DNA of 64,000 bases from Phoronis australis (lineage: Eukaryota > Phoronida > Phoronidae), in NCBI GenBank assembly GCA_002633005.1, contig NMRA01000623.1, forward strand, positions 1-64,000, given 5' to 3'. The first letter of the stretch is position 1; each line of letters starts with the position of its first letter. The position numbers were made by a program, and so were the translations under genes. The notes under the pieces were generated by a model. It saw only the letters and a program-made list of their open reading frames with translations, did not search any database and had not been told where the DNA came from. Shown here piece by piece: positions 24,287-54,200 of this stretch.

Positions 24287-25822
24287 AGCCAGCCAGCTAA
24301 CTGAGCTGTATGAAGAGTGTCGTCAAAATACAGCTAGGTTCCACTGTGTGTATTTCTTCCGTAGATTCCGATATTGCACACATCCAGGGTAGTTCTGCTC
24401 ATCACCTCGCCGTGAAACGTGTATCAACCTGTAAAGCTAAAGACCGCATGGGGTGCATGCAAAATCTGGGAATCAATTAACCGAAACTCACCTTGCCCGT
24501 TACAGCCGGTTTAAGTGAAAACCAATGCAATGAACGTCATTTTCGCGGCCTTTTCTAACAATGAAGGGTATGTCGCCATTTTGAAAACAGTACGCTAATG
24601 TGTCATGCGCACGCGCCATTTCCTAAATTTTTGTGACTTCTCTCAGGAGATGATGATAGCTTGGCAGCAACAAAATTTCTTCTGAAATTCGGTTTTTTGG
24701 TATCAAAATTCTAAAAACTTATAGTTAAGTGAAACCAGTTCCGATAATTTGTTGTGACGTGTAAGCAACCTCATGAAAGAAGAACAGTTGATTGAAGAAT
24801 CAGGGAAAAAAAATGGCCAATAGGTGACGCAAATTCATGGTGCCGAAAGCCGTCGCTAAAGATCGCCCCACAACTTTAGCAGAAGAATAACGGTAGAACG
24901 CCATTTTTGCCAACACTGTTAAATAATTTAGTTTACTCAAGGAAGACTAGTTTTTAATCAAACTAATTTTGTGTCAGATTTTATCTTACCACTTTTTATC
25001 ACATCGGTACAAAGCTGTATGTTTTGTATACAGCTTTGTTCCAAGGTTAATGGAAAGTCAGCTGACCTTGGTAGGCCTACAAAGCTGTTATCACCAATCT
25101 GGATAAAAAAGTGGTAAGATAAAATCTGACACAAAATTAATGTCATTAAAAACTAACAGTCTTCCTTGAGTAAACTAAATTATTTAACGGTCGGTGTTGG
25201 AAAAAATGGCGTTCTACCGTTATTCTGCTGCTAAAGTTGTGGAGCAATCTTTAGCGACGGCTTTCGGCGCCATGAAGTATTGCGTCACCTATTGACCATA
25301 GTTTCTTTTTTCACCAATTCTGCAATCAACTGTTCTTTCACGAGGTTGCGTACACGTCACAACAAATTATCGGAACTGGTTTCACTTCATTATAAGTTTT
25401 TAGAATTTTGATACCGAAAAACCGAATTTCAGAAGAAATTTTGCTTTTGCCAAACTATCACCATCTCCTGAGAGGTGTCGCAAAAATTTAGGAAATGGCG
25501 CGTGCGCGTGGCACGAGCGTACTGTTTTCAAAACGACGACATACTTTTCATTGTTAGAAAAGGCAGAGAGTTTCGCAAGAAAATGACATTTATTGCATTG
25601 TTTTTCACTTAAACGGCTGTATCGGGCAAAGGTGAGTGTCGGTTGATTCCCATATTTTGCATGCACCCCATGCGGTCTTTAGCTTTACATGTTGATACAA
25701 GTTTCACGGCGAAGTGACAAGCAGAACTGCCCTGGCTGTGTGCAATTTCGGAGTCTAGGGAAGAAATATATAAAGTGGTACCTAGCTGTATTTTGATGAC
25801 AGTCTTCATACAGCTAGCTGGC
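24287..25822. repeat. Two family A copies in inverted orientation
   Basis: The forward copy runs from 24287 to about 25050 and a reverse copy from 25822 back to about 25103, so about 0.7 kb on each side can pair over a short spacer. I judge the arms to be roughly 85-90% alike. The forward arm keeps the 3' hairpin (25010-25040); the reverse arm loses similarity just before it. Transcripts or single strands here could fold into a long stem. Confidence 0.8.
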
Positions 25823-25925
25823 TTGTAGCTAGCCAGCCAGCTAGCCAGCCAGCTAGCCAGCCAGCCAGCCAGCTAGCCAGCCAGCTAGCCAGCCAGCTAG
25901 CCAGCCAGCTAGCTAGCCAGCTTGC
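25823..25925. repeat. AGCCAGCT microsatellite at the end of family A copies
   Basis: About 100 bases of AGCTAGCC/AGCC units fill the space between the end of the reversed family A copy and the start of the next forward copy. The same AGCCAGCCAGCT motif ends the copies at 1843 and 24287, so the microsatellite seems to belong to the element end. Confidence 0.75.
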
Positions 25926-27155
25926 TGTATGAAGACAATACTGTTGGGTACCTCTGTGTGTTGAGCTCCGTTAAACCCCGAAATTTGACACAGCCTGGGT
26001 ATTTCTGCTCATCACCTCATCGTTAACTTATAGCATCATGTAGAGCTAATGACTGCTGGGGGTGCATGCAAAACTGGGAGTCAACCGACACTCACCTTGA
26101 CCATTACAGGCATTTAATAGGTGAAAAACAATCTAATAAACATCATTTTCTTGCATAATTCTCTGTATTTTGTAACAAGGGAAAGTCTTTTCACCTTTCT
26201 GAAAACAGTACACGCACACGTGCCATTTCCTAATTTTTTTGCGACATCTCTCGGGAGATGATGCCAGCTTTGCAGCAGCAAACTTTGTTCTGAATTTCGG
26301 TTTGCTGGTATTAAAATACTAAAAACTTATAACGAAATGAAACCAGTTTCGATAATTTGTTGTAACCTTGTGGAAGAAGAATAGTTGATTGAAGAATCGG
26401 CTAAAAGCAATAAGTGACTATATTTCTGCCGACACATAAGATCGCTCCACAATTTTAGCATCAGAATAACAGTAGAAAACTTATTTTTCCAAAACCGGTA
26501 AATGATTTAGTTTACTCGAGGAAGAGCCAGTTTTTAATGACACTAATTCTTTGTCAGATTTTGTCCATTTTTTACTCACATTTTCGCAAAGTTGTACGTT
26601 TAGCATACATCTTTGCACCAAGGCTAATGGACGGACTGTTGTGTGTTTTCCATGGATATTTAAAAGAAGCATGTACTCTGGACGTTCGATACTAGTGTTG
26701 AATATCGAGNGCTTTGCAGCAGCAAACTTTGTTCTGAATTTCGGTTTGCTGGTATTAAAATACTAAAAACTTATAACGAAATGAAACCAGTTTCGATAAT
26801 TTGTTGTAACCTTGTGGAAGAAGAATAGTTGATTGAAGAATCAGCTTAAAACAATAAGTGACGCTATATTTCTGCCGACACATAAGATCGCTCCACAATT
26901 TTAGCATCAAAATAACAGTAGAACACTTATTTTTCCAAAACCGGTAAACGATTTAGTTTACTCAAGGAAGAGCCAGTTGTTTATGACACTAATTTTTTGT
27001 CAGATTTTGTCCATTTTTTACTCACATTTTCGTAAAGCTGTATGTTTAGCATACATCTTTGCACCAAGGCTAATGGACAGACTGTTGTGTGTTTTCCATG
27101 GATATTTAAAAGAAGCATGTACTCTGGACGTTCAATACTAGGGTTGAATATCGAG
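25918..27155 (+). repeat. Diverged family A copy, with its 3' half repeated behind an N
   Basis: A more diverged family A copy starts after the microsatellite at about 25918. Its segment 26267-26709 recurs almost exactly at 26711-27155, straight after the single N at 26710. That repeat is read as the second allele and not as a further element. Confidence 0.75.
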
Positions 27156-27554
27156 CCCTCTTATCCTCTCAAAAATATTTAAAAATCAGGCGAAATTCCC
27201 CTTATCAAGTCGAAATTTTTCCCTCCAAGCGACCAAAATACCCCTCATGATATACCGGTATATAGCATTGTCATGTAAAGCAATGCAACAAATTAACCTC
27301 ACAAAAATATTTCTCTTCCCACTCTTAGGCAAAAAGTACCCTCCTAGTAAAACACGCCGCAAAAATTCCCCTTTAAAAAGGTACTGGCACCTTTCCCCTC
27401 AGGTGAGTGGGGCCCTGGTATTGTATATTATCTTACTAGCTGTGTGTAGCTGTCTGTTACTGAAGGTTAAAACACAGCTAGTGAACCATGTGGGTAAAAA
27501 TTTAATCAAAGTTGTTTTTTTTCGTTTGCCACAACTATACTTGCTGTTCTCTCA

Positions 27555-27720
27555 CAAATGCAGAAAATTTCACTGACAGCGAGACTTGAACCCGTGTTGC
27601 ACATGTGAGAGCCGAGCATCCAAACCGTTCGTCAAGAGGTAATTGCCTCAAGCGATTTAGAGAGGCTTTATCTAGGTATACGTCACACTCAGAAGTCACT
27701 TGTCACAACACTCCTTATCT
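27555..27720 (-). repeat. tRNA-derived SINE copy 1
   Basis: On the minus strand there is an A-box-like TGACGAACGGTTTGGATGC and, further on, a B-box-like GGGTTCAAGTCTC. The sequence, including its tail, recurs at 27866-28025 at roughly 75-80% identity, too low for an allele. Confidence 0.55.
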
Positions 27721-27865
27721 GCCTTCTGGCTGCAGGTTTTAGCAGCACCCTAGCGTCCGGGGATTTGCACTCCGCAACACTACCCCTTGTCCTGGAATTT
27801 GCCGTCAGCTAGCTCTCATTTGTTCTGTATCCACCACTACCAGTCTGGCACCCTCTGTTTGNGCT

Positions 27866-28025
27866 AATGTAGAAAATTTCACCGACTCCAAGATTTGAAC
27901 CAGGTTTGCATGTGTGAAAGTCTAGCATTTTAACGGTTAAGCCAAGAGGCAATTGCCGCTTAGCAAGCAAATTAGAGAGATTTTATCTGGCTGTACATCA
28001 CACCCTAAAGTCACGTGTCACAATA
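27866..28025 (-). repeat. tRNA-derived SINE copy 2
   Basis: On the minus strand it has TGGCTTAACCGTTAAAATGC (A box) and GGTTCAAATCTTG (B box), with a tail shared with the copy at 27555-27720 (GTCAC..GTGTCACAA). It starts four bases after the N at 27862. Confidence 0.55.
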
Positions 28026-28523
28026 GAATGAAACTTTCATCGAAATCTAGTACACTGTGTGTAGCTGTGAATTATTGACAGCTTATATTTCAGTTGTTCG
28101 ATGATACGTCAAAAAAGATTTCCTCTCGTCAGTTGTAGTCTACAAAAAGCCTGACAATGTAGTTAAGAGCAAGGTCTATTTCTGTAGATGTGTATGTATT
28201 CAGGCTACAATCTGATAATGACAAAGGTCATCTAAAAAACGAGAATTTCTTACAGCTAAAACCCTCCAAAATGGACAATGAAGGTTTTCTCGTAGTTCAA
28301 ATCATTTAAAGTAGTTCCAAACAACTCAAGTATTGGGCGCGTAGCTAATGCTTTTAAAAAAATGCTAAGGTTTTCAATGGAAAAAAGATATCATTTTGTA
28401 CAATATGTTCATACTGCAAACTTGAAAAACAACTGCCATTCACACTGGCACCCTGTTATAATTTTATGACTTGTCGTTTCTGTTACTCTACAGTTGACGA
28501 TAGAGGGGGAGTCCAGTGATGCC

Positions 28524-46355
<17,832 letters not shown>

Positions 46356-46978
46356 CGCTGCCATGGTCTTGGGTAATACCGCGGTGCTGCAAGTGACCCT
46401 AGGGTGTTGTGCAGTGTCACGGTGCTGGGAGTGGCCCTAGGGTGTTGTACAGTGTCACAGGCAAGGCACTTTAATATATTGCTGATGGATACCAAGGATT
46501 TCTGTAGCATTACTGTCATGTTGATCCCAGGTCTCATTTGTGACTCCTTCTGTCTTGGCCAGTGAACTTTAGTGGGAATGTTGAAGTGTTCTGCAGGCTC
46601 ATTGGTTCAGCTTTACTATATTGAATGCCTTGTTTGAGTCTCAGAACATGACAGCTGTGATTTTATAAAAGACTAGTGGAAAGGGAATTAAGACTGGTCA
46701 GGTTTGAGGCCTGGCGCACTTTTCTAAACGAAACTTTTTTTCAGTTTCTGACTACCTGATTCATAACGCATGACTTGCATTGTTTGTGTACAGTTGATTG
46801 AACTTACTAGTGGCTGTACTGCTGTGAATGTTATGTTGATTAAGTAGAGTGTGAGCTTATTAATGGAATATTTTGATGGAAACTTGTTAAATGTATAAGT
46901 TTGCTCCGATGATATGTTTGGTGAACTTGTGATCTGTAACAAGTATCTCTTCAAGTCATGTTATGCATCCTTTTTTTG

Positions 46979-46984
46979 AATAAA
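46979..46984 (+). terminator. Likely AARS2 polyadenylation signal
   Basis: AATAAA lies about 625 bases after the AARS2 stop codon, the first canonical hexamer I noticed on this strand after it. Confidence 0.5.
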
Positions 46985-48543
46985 AATGTTCAATGCTCTT
47001 ATTAAAGCCTTTTGAAATCTGTGTTTACATTAAGTACGTCACAAGATGACAAAAGGGGGCTCTGAAGCAAGCCTGTGTTGAATTGATGCACACTAATCTG
47101 TCTGCGCACAACATTGCTTTATAAAGTAAACAAAATTATCTGTTTTTGTCAAATGTTTATTTGGCACTAGCTCAGCATATTTAAAGCAGCACTGCTGTAA
47201 ACCTGCCTTCTCTCATAGAAACTAACTTTTAAGTTGGACTAGTAACCATTATGAAATTGGTTCTTACACAAAATAAATTCAATTTCTGGACTTGGAGAGA
47301 TTGGACTGACCAAACTCGACAACTTGAATTGTCAGCCTGTGTCATTTCATTCACCAAGAGCATAGTCCCTGGCAATAACCAACTATCATTTCTTTACAAG
47401 ACCAAAAATCACTTGTCTTTGGAGCACACCAGACGATTTTTATAGCGCGAAGTGGCGTAAATCAAAAGTTAGTATCTTCCACAAAACGCAGGCTTATAGC
47501 AGCTGTAACAACTAACAACAATTTTTTATCAGTTGGCATGAATACTTATCACAGTAAAACAACTATCTTGGCACAAACTACTGCCTCATAACATAAGAGT
47601 CTAAAACTAAGTATAGCTGCATTGCTCGTTAATCGTTAACCAACATTTGATACTTCTTAAATGTCAGTTCTAGTTTGTCTGCAACCCTCAGTTGTTTGGA
47701 TCTGTATTAAAGAAACTTGGTGTTTGCAAGTTCAGTAAAGCATTCCATTTAATTGATGCTGTAGGTTCCTTGTAGTAACTGTAAACGAGGTAGATGTTGG
47801 TTGGAATAGTACACAATCGTTTTTGCTGGGGTTACACAGAAAAGCAGGTTACGTAGTCGACTGTGTGTGCAGTTGCATCAGCAATGAAGACTTCAGCCTC
47901 GTTGGCTCGGTTTGCATTCACGGACAGACCACTCAGAACGCCTGTTGAGCTGCAGTGTTTTGAAACCAATGATTGGTTTTCACGATAACATGCGGCATAG
48001 GTAAAAGTTGCCGTTGTGATGGATATTGACATTTTACAATGTAACTGCTATGGTATGCATACTCCCTGATTTGGTGTAGAGACTTCACTAAAAAGTTCAC
48101 ACCTATGTCTGTGCAACGTTAAATTTAAAGCGGCTTTAAACCCACGTTCCCTTCTAGAAGCGAACTTTTAATTTGGACCACTTGGGGCCACAAAATTGGG
48201 TCTGATTTGTCCCCTATTTAGGGGCAAAGTGATTTTTGGGTTTGCAGAGAACTTACAGTTCATTATTGTTTGAGATCATGCTCCACTCAAAAAATAACTC
48301 GCGATGACAACTTGTAGACACTGTAAGTCCTCTGGAAGCCCTTGAATCATCTTGCAGTCCATTTTAACTCAGGAACAATTTGAGACCAATTTCATAATGG
48401 TAAGTGGTCTAAATCTGAAGCTGGTTTTTTGTGTTGGAAGGCAGATTTATTGCCGCTTTTCAAAGAATATTCCCGAGTTTTGATCCTTTTCATGGAGAGG
48501 TAATTGTGAACGTCTGTACAGACTGGAGACCACACGAAGGCGA

Positions 48544-48659
48544 TCAGTCGCTGTCGTCTTCCTGAACGTCGCCGTACTTGGCACGTGCTTGGCGCATCAA
48601 TTTCTTGTAAGCCGCCTTGCGCGCTTGCAGTTTCTGCGCAATAATCCATAGTGCTTCAA
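48544..48659 (-). CDS. Candidate terminal coding exon, unidentified
   Basis: On the minus strand a strong acceptor (pyrimidine tract ending TTTCAG) at 48660 is followed by 37 codons and a TGA. The peptide runs EALWIIAQKLQARKAAYKKL, then MRQARAKYGDVQEDDSD: a basic amphipathic helix with an acidic end, the look of the C-terminus of a small protein. No upstream exon was found, and the open frame continuing upstream of the acceptor looks intronic. I do not recognise it. Confidence 0.35.
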
Positions 48660-49809
48660 CTGAAAGACAAGGAATAAAATATTTTTGCAAAACCGCTTTC
48701 TTTGGAGGTATTGCTGGTGTTGTCGCCAAGTACTGGGGGAACTTTGTTGTTGCGTTTCATGGAATTTGACTTTATAATTTGGCGTAGGCCTACTTGCAGC
48801 TGTAAATTGCTGTTTACCCCACTCATGCACACTTAACTGACAGCACACCAGCAAAACCACACCGCAAGCGTTAGAACAATGAACGGATATAGTACATGCA
48901 AGATACTTTCCTAAATGTACGCAAAACGAATGAAGGCCCTAACCTGTTACTTGTCTATTGATGTCAAGATTCGAACTCCTGAAATGATGCATGGTATTTT
49001 CAGTTTTTTGTTTGTTTTTTCTTGGTGTTGTTTTCCAACAAGCGTGGAATGTCTTGTCGGGAATATTTGGGATGATTATAGCTGCTGCTCCCAAACTGCA
49101 CGTCGTCTGCCACATTTTCTGACCAAATCTCGTTTAGGTCGAGTGAGCTGTCAATCTGTTTACAAAATGCACTCTTGGTAAAAACGCCAGAAGGCGCTTT
49201 TTGAAAAGTAGTCATTTGGGCTCCTTTTGGGCAATGAACTGAACTGGTTATGGCCAGTCTCTCATTATTTTTGAAAACTCATTATGTTGCTTGTCAAACC
49301 GTACTAAGTAGTTACTAGCTTACCACATAACACGCCACTCCAGCTCCACGTACAACAATGAGCGCTGTCAATCACGATCACGTTGCTTAGCCACTCGAAC
49401 ACGTGCGGTGATGTCAACCATCAGGACCCTTGATGTGCCTGTGCAGTTAGTCAAAGCACCAGTACAGGAAAGGTTTAGTAAGGCATTTTAGCAGTCAGGA
49501 GGCCTTTTGCCGTGAGACGCCATTCAGGGTGTGCCATTTTTCTTTAGTTCCAAAATTATTGTTTCGTTATTTCGTTTTGAAACAGTTAGATGCCTTCAGC
49601 TACCACGAGTGGCGTGCACGTCTCTCGCCTGGCCTTGCGTTAACAGCAGAGAAACAAGTTACGAAGATTAGTAAAATGTCTGGGGTACTCACATCTATTG
49701 GGTTTACGAGGGTGTCGTTGGAAAGGATTTCATGTTTAACAAACAAGAGCAACACTGAGCGTTGATATACACCCACCGTATGCATCGCATACATCGTAGA
49801 TACAAGAGA

Positions 49810-50310
49810 TGATGGGTGTAATATCGTCTCAAATAGAATTTTTTTGTCAAATTTCACGAAAATCCGTCGAGGGATTCTGGAGATATAGCAAAAAGGTAAA
49901 AGAAAAAAATTTCTTCTGAAAGTCAGTCCATCTATTCCGTCTCTTTCATACGTTTATCAAATTTAACAAGTTCCTGCAAGGGGTTCACGCGATACAGCCG
50001 CGGATGCAAGCAAAAAGCTGCCCCTAGGAGGCGCTACAGTAGTCGGAGCCGTCCGAGTCAAATTTCATAATCCTTAGAGTGGTTTAGCTGATAGGTCACA
50101 GACGCGAAAGCAGTAAAACGGTGGCACAGAATATTTCAATTCTATCCGAAAGCGAGAAGGCGTCGTGGACACACCAGTTGTCGGATCCGTCTGAAAATTC
50201 GTTCATGCCGTCCCATGATTCGAAAACAAGTCTGCAAAATTTTACGAACATCCATCGAGAGGTTTTGGAGATGCAGCGAGCGCCAGACGGAAGGACCGGG
50301 GATAACGACA
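49810..50310 (+). repeat. Degenerate long repeat motifs
   Basis: Three loosely similar passages of about 170-180 bases share CAAATTTCACGAAxATCC.TCGAG, then GGAGAT..AGC. This looks like an old dispersed repeat. No gene is supported here. Confidence 0.4.
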
Positions 50311-51215
50311 TAATGCACTTACAATGTGGATGCATAAAAATGTGTCAGAGCAATATTTTCATAAATCGAAAATGTCAGAACATGCCATACTATACAGATA
50401 CTGTAAGTAGCCTATTTCAGCGACACCAGACTCGTATACGTTGATTGCGAGTACCCCTAGGGTAATATGAGAGAGAAAGAAGGAGGGTACAGAGGCATGG
50501 CATGGTCAGACACATGCAACAATCTACCTTTGGCGTTAGTTACAACTCACACTGGCAGTACTACACTAACACAGAATCTATATTACAGTAGAAACGTAAG
50601 CAATGCTTTAGCTTGCTTTACGTTGTTAGACGACACAAACTTAAAGCAAACAGCACAGACTATATACTACACTGCTTAACACACGTACTACAGATCCCTT
50701 TTACGTTAGATCAGAATTATGCACGGTACGCCAAAGTTGGGAGAAACTAAATGTCGAGTACAGAATACCGACACTAGTCAGGATGAAGAGGAGTTGACCG
50801 TTTGGATTTCGATTTCTGCTTGGAAAAGTGGCGAAGTTTAGTGGAAGGTTTTGTGGGAGCGTAATCTAGGACTGATTGTGGAAAATTATGCGTGTGGTGA
50901 AAGTGAAGAAAAAAAGAAAAAATATGATTATTAGATGACATCAAAACAGAAGCTTAAACAAATCATTGTTTTACAGGTGAAGACAACATTGAAAAGTTCG
51001 GAAATGTAACTTGAACTGATAAAAAAGTAATTTTCTTTGAATACGACACTGCTCTAATCTATGCGAATGAGAAATCGTTTTGAAGCGTGTTATTATCGTC
51101 ACAAATTATCGCTACGAATACAAAATGGATTACACGGCAAGCTAGGTTTGACATAGACAAGGATCTATGGAGGATTTTCTATAGTGGAAGAAGCTATGCC
51201 GAAAAGAAAGATGTA

Positions 51216-54200
51216 TTATTTTCTTCCTTGCTGATGCTTTAATTTGCCGACTGCTGTAGGCGTTGGTCTAGTTTTGTTCTCTGAAGTGGTTCCGTGCCGC
51301 TTAAGTTTACTCAAATTCAGACCTGTTTTCTTCGCTTTGGGTTGGACTAGGAAGACCGTGGGTATGCTCTTTTCGCATGCTTCACAAGTACGTTGACTGA
51401 CAGCTTGAAGGTCCTTTGGTGTCATCCATTCGCCAAGGAAGGATGTCTTGAAGCACGCAGGGCAAGCTGTGTATCTTTCAAACCGTATACCTGAACAACA
51501 AGTGATGAATGGTTCTCAGTATTAATAAATACAGTGTCCTAATTGTTGAATGATTTATTACACCTTTACAGAAATACTCTTGCATGTAATTTGACGAATA
51601 ACTTTGAGGTGGGGATTTTAAATCTATTGCTTTCTTCATCTGATGGACTTGCACGCGTTTACTTAAATAAAACTTACTGGTAAATTTAGTGCGTTTGAAA
51701 TTGCTGATCGCTGCTAATTAAAATTTTACTGTTCACAATCGTTTTATTTCAAGTAGGTCCATTTGTTGGAGACACGCACGGTCAAACAAGATTATTTTCT
51801 CAAACAAGACTTGGGGAAAACTTCAAATTGATATGAAGCATTTGTTGGTTTAGTTATTTCCAATCGTAGACACAAACCTGCATACAGTTTGATGATATCC
51901 TCAACATCGCACAAAAGCGGATACAAGACATTCCACAGTTCGCTGACTTCTTGTTCATCCTCCAGCAAGGTGTCGCTTCTGATCTCGAGCCTCATTATGG
52001 CTGCGGCGGTGTCGTGTTGACTTCGCTCGCACGTGAAAAGAAGGCGTACTTTCTTCTCAATGTGCTGTACGTGCATTCCACAGTCCCATTGATCTAAAAT
52101 AGTCAGGTTATGCTTCTTGACACTGGCTTTGACAGAGAACTGGTGAAAAAATCCTGGCGGACAGTATCGCGGGAAACGGTACACTGTTGCTATTCGCGTG
52201 TGGTCTCTAAAGGCATCCCATTCTTCGTCAACGTGTTGTGGTTTTCTCACCTTGCGGCACCATGGAATGAGGAGGCGAGAAATGCGAGGGGGTGGCGTTG
52301 TTGAAAGAGACGTGGAACGTTCAGATTGACTGTTTTCTCGACCCTGTGTTTTGTTTGTCGCTGAGGACGGGGTTGGTGTTTCGGAATCCGGCGTTGCCGC
52401 CGAAATGGAATCCTGCGATTGTCTTTGATTTTCTCTGTTAGTGATCTTGGTGCTGTTGTTGTTTCCGTCTTTTTGTGAAGATGCAGAGCCCACTCGTTCA
52501 CTTTTATGACTAGAAGATGGCCTCGATGATTCCATTTCTGTTTGCGATTGCGTTTGACTGGAAGAGTGGTCTTTCGGTTGCTGTGCAACAAACGGCTCAA
52601 ACCGTCCGAGTTTACCCTTCTTTCCGACTGCATAGCCGAGCTGCAAATGGTCAGCAATGATGCTGATGCACTCGTTTAACTGACTGCTTGTTTTAATGGC
52701 CAACTTGTTCCACAGACATTTCATGAGATCTCTCTCTAGCACCCCGTCGTTCAACAAGTCACTTTTCAAGCGGTCGAACCTGAAATAACACGTATAGTGC
52801 AACAAGTGACGTTTTGACCATTCGAATGATATTCTTTGTAACTGTAGTTGAGATATCTCACCTTATATGTCGTAAGTTTAATTGTACTCGACCGGGAACA
52901 AATAGTACTGTAACAGTGTAACCCTAAAGGACTTGGACCTTTTTGACAGTAATTATGATTTACACCTGATGCGATTTTTATCTGGGACTTAAAACAGGCT
53001 CTAAAGACATGTTTAAGTTCAAAAGAAAACTCCCAAGTTTAGTGATACACTAGTTTAAAGAGTCGTTTTGCGTAGGCTTTTGTGTGAAGCAACGGCTGCA
53101 AATCCCGTTGCATTACCTGAAGCGGTTCATTCCCATCAGCCGGAATGTGTCATCAGTGACGTAGTCTATCGATGTCTCTACGTCGTGCCGAATGACGTCA
53201 CTGAGTACGCAGTGAAGCCATGGAGGTCGCAGGAAGACCAGTCTAGAAAGTTTTTTATTTTGGCCAAACCATAGAATTTTCCCTGAAAATATAAAAGTTG
53301 AGCTCGTACAAGTCGGTTCACAATAACGCCATTGCCGTAACACAGGAAAGCGAATATACATGCAATTAAAGCACTAGATTCCGCAATTCCTACTCATTAG
53401 ACAGTCAAGGCTGTTAGTGATGAAGGTAACAAAATGCATTCTACACAATCGCTTATACCAGAAAGACATAGTCTTCCTGCATGCGTATACTAAGATACAA
53501 AAGTTTACTAAACGTTCTTACTCCTCGCCAAGTTGTTAAGTTATTTACCAGAATTGTGAAGGTATTTAGTGATGTTGTCCAGCAGGTGGCGCATGCCGAA
53601 CTTCTGGGTGATCTTCTCCTCGTACTCGTCCCAGGAAATGACGGGCACTACCAGAGAGTTCCCGAGGTCCTCCATATAGTTGTCAACATTTCCCCACAAA
53701 GACGGGATCAGCTGCATCACATCCGGAAACATCTATATTGAAAACAACAAACGAATTATTTGCAGAAGCACACATAGCATACAGTGCTTCGATTCTGTTT
53801 TTATTTTGAAACTATAATCTTTGACGGGCGTTGGAAGAAATCTGTGTCCAGTGTTGAGCCTTGTTCATGTTGTCTATACAGTGTACGACGATTCGCTTTA
53901 ACATGGAGAAAAATATACATACCTTTTGATTCTGACTGGCAATTTCGAGGCCTTTTTGGAGGTCGTCGAAACCGTCGAAATCTTTTGAGCTGCACGTGAT
54001 GATAGATCCGTGAATAGCCACGCTGAAAGACTTGACCAGATTCATGTAATATCGCAGCTGCTCAGTTAAGGATGGTGATATCTTTGGACGACTTTCTATT
54101 AGCTTAATTTCGTGTTCAATACCAGCTTGATAATCTTTGATGTAAAGGTCGATTCTTTGTGATAATTCTTCCTGTATGTGGTGAATCTGATCGGGACTCA

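Larger units (their letters stand above)
46985..51215. other. Gene-poor gap between AARS2 and the ROCO gene
   Basis: Apart from the small minus-strand exon candidate at 48544-48659 and the degenerate repeats near 50 kb, I see no supported gene. The minus-strand frame at 47832-48032 lacks recognisable features or splice context. Confidence 0.4.

Noticed and set aside
25823-25925. CRISPR-like array
   Set aside because: The units are contiguous AGCC/AGCT microsatellite without spacers, in animal DNA.
47832-48032. 66-codon minus-strand frame
   Set aside because: No recognisable domain or start context, and no splice link to the nearby exon candidate at 48544.
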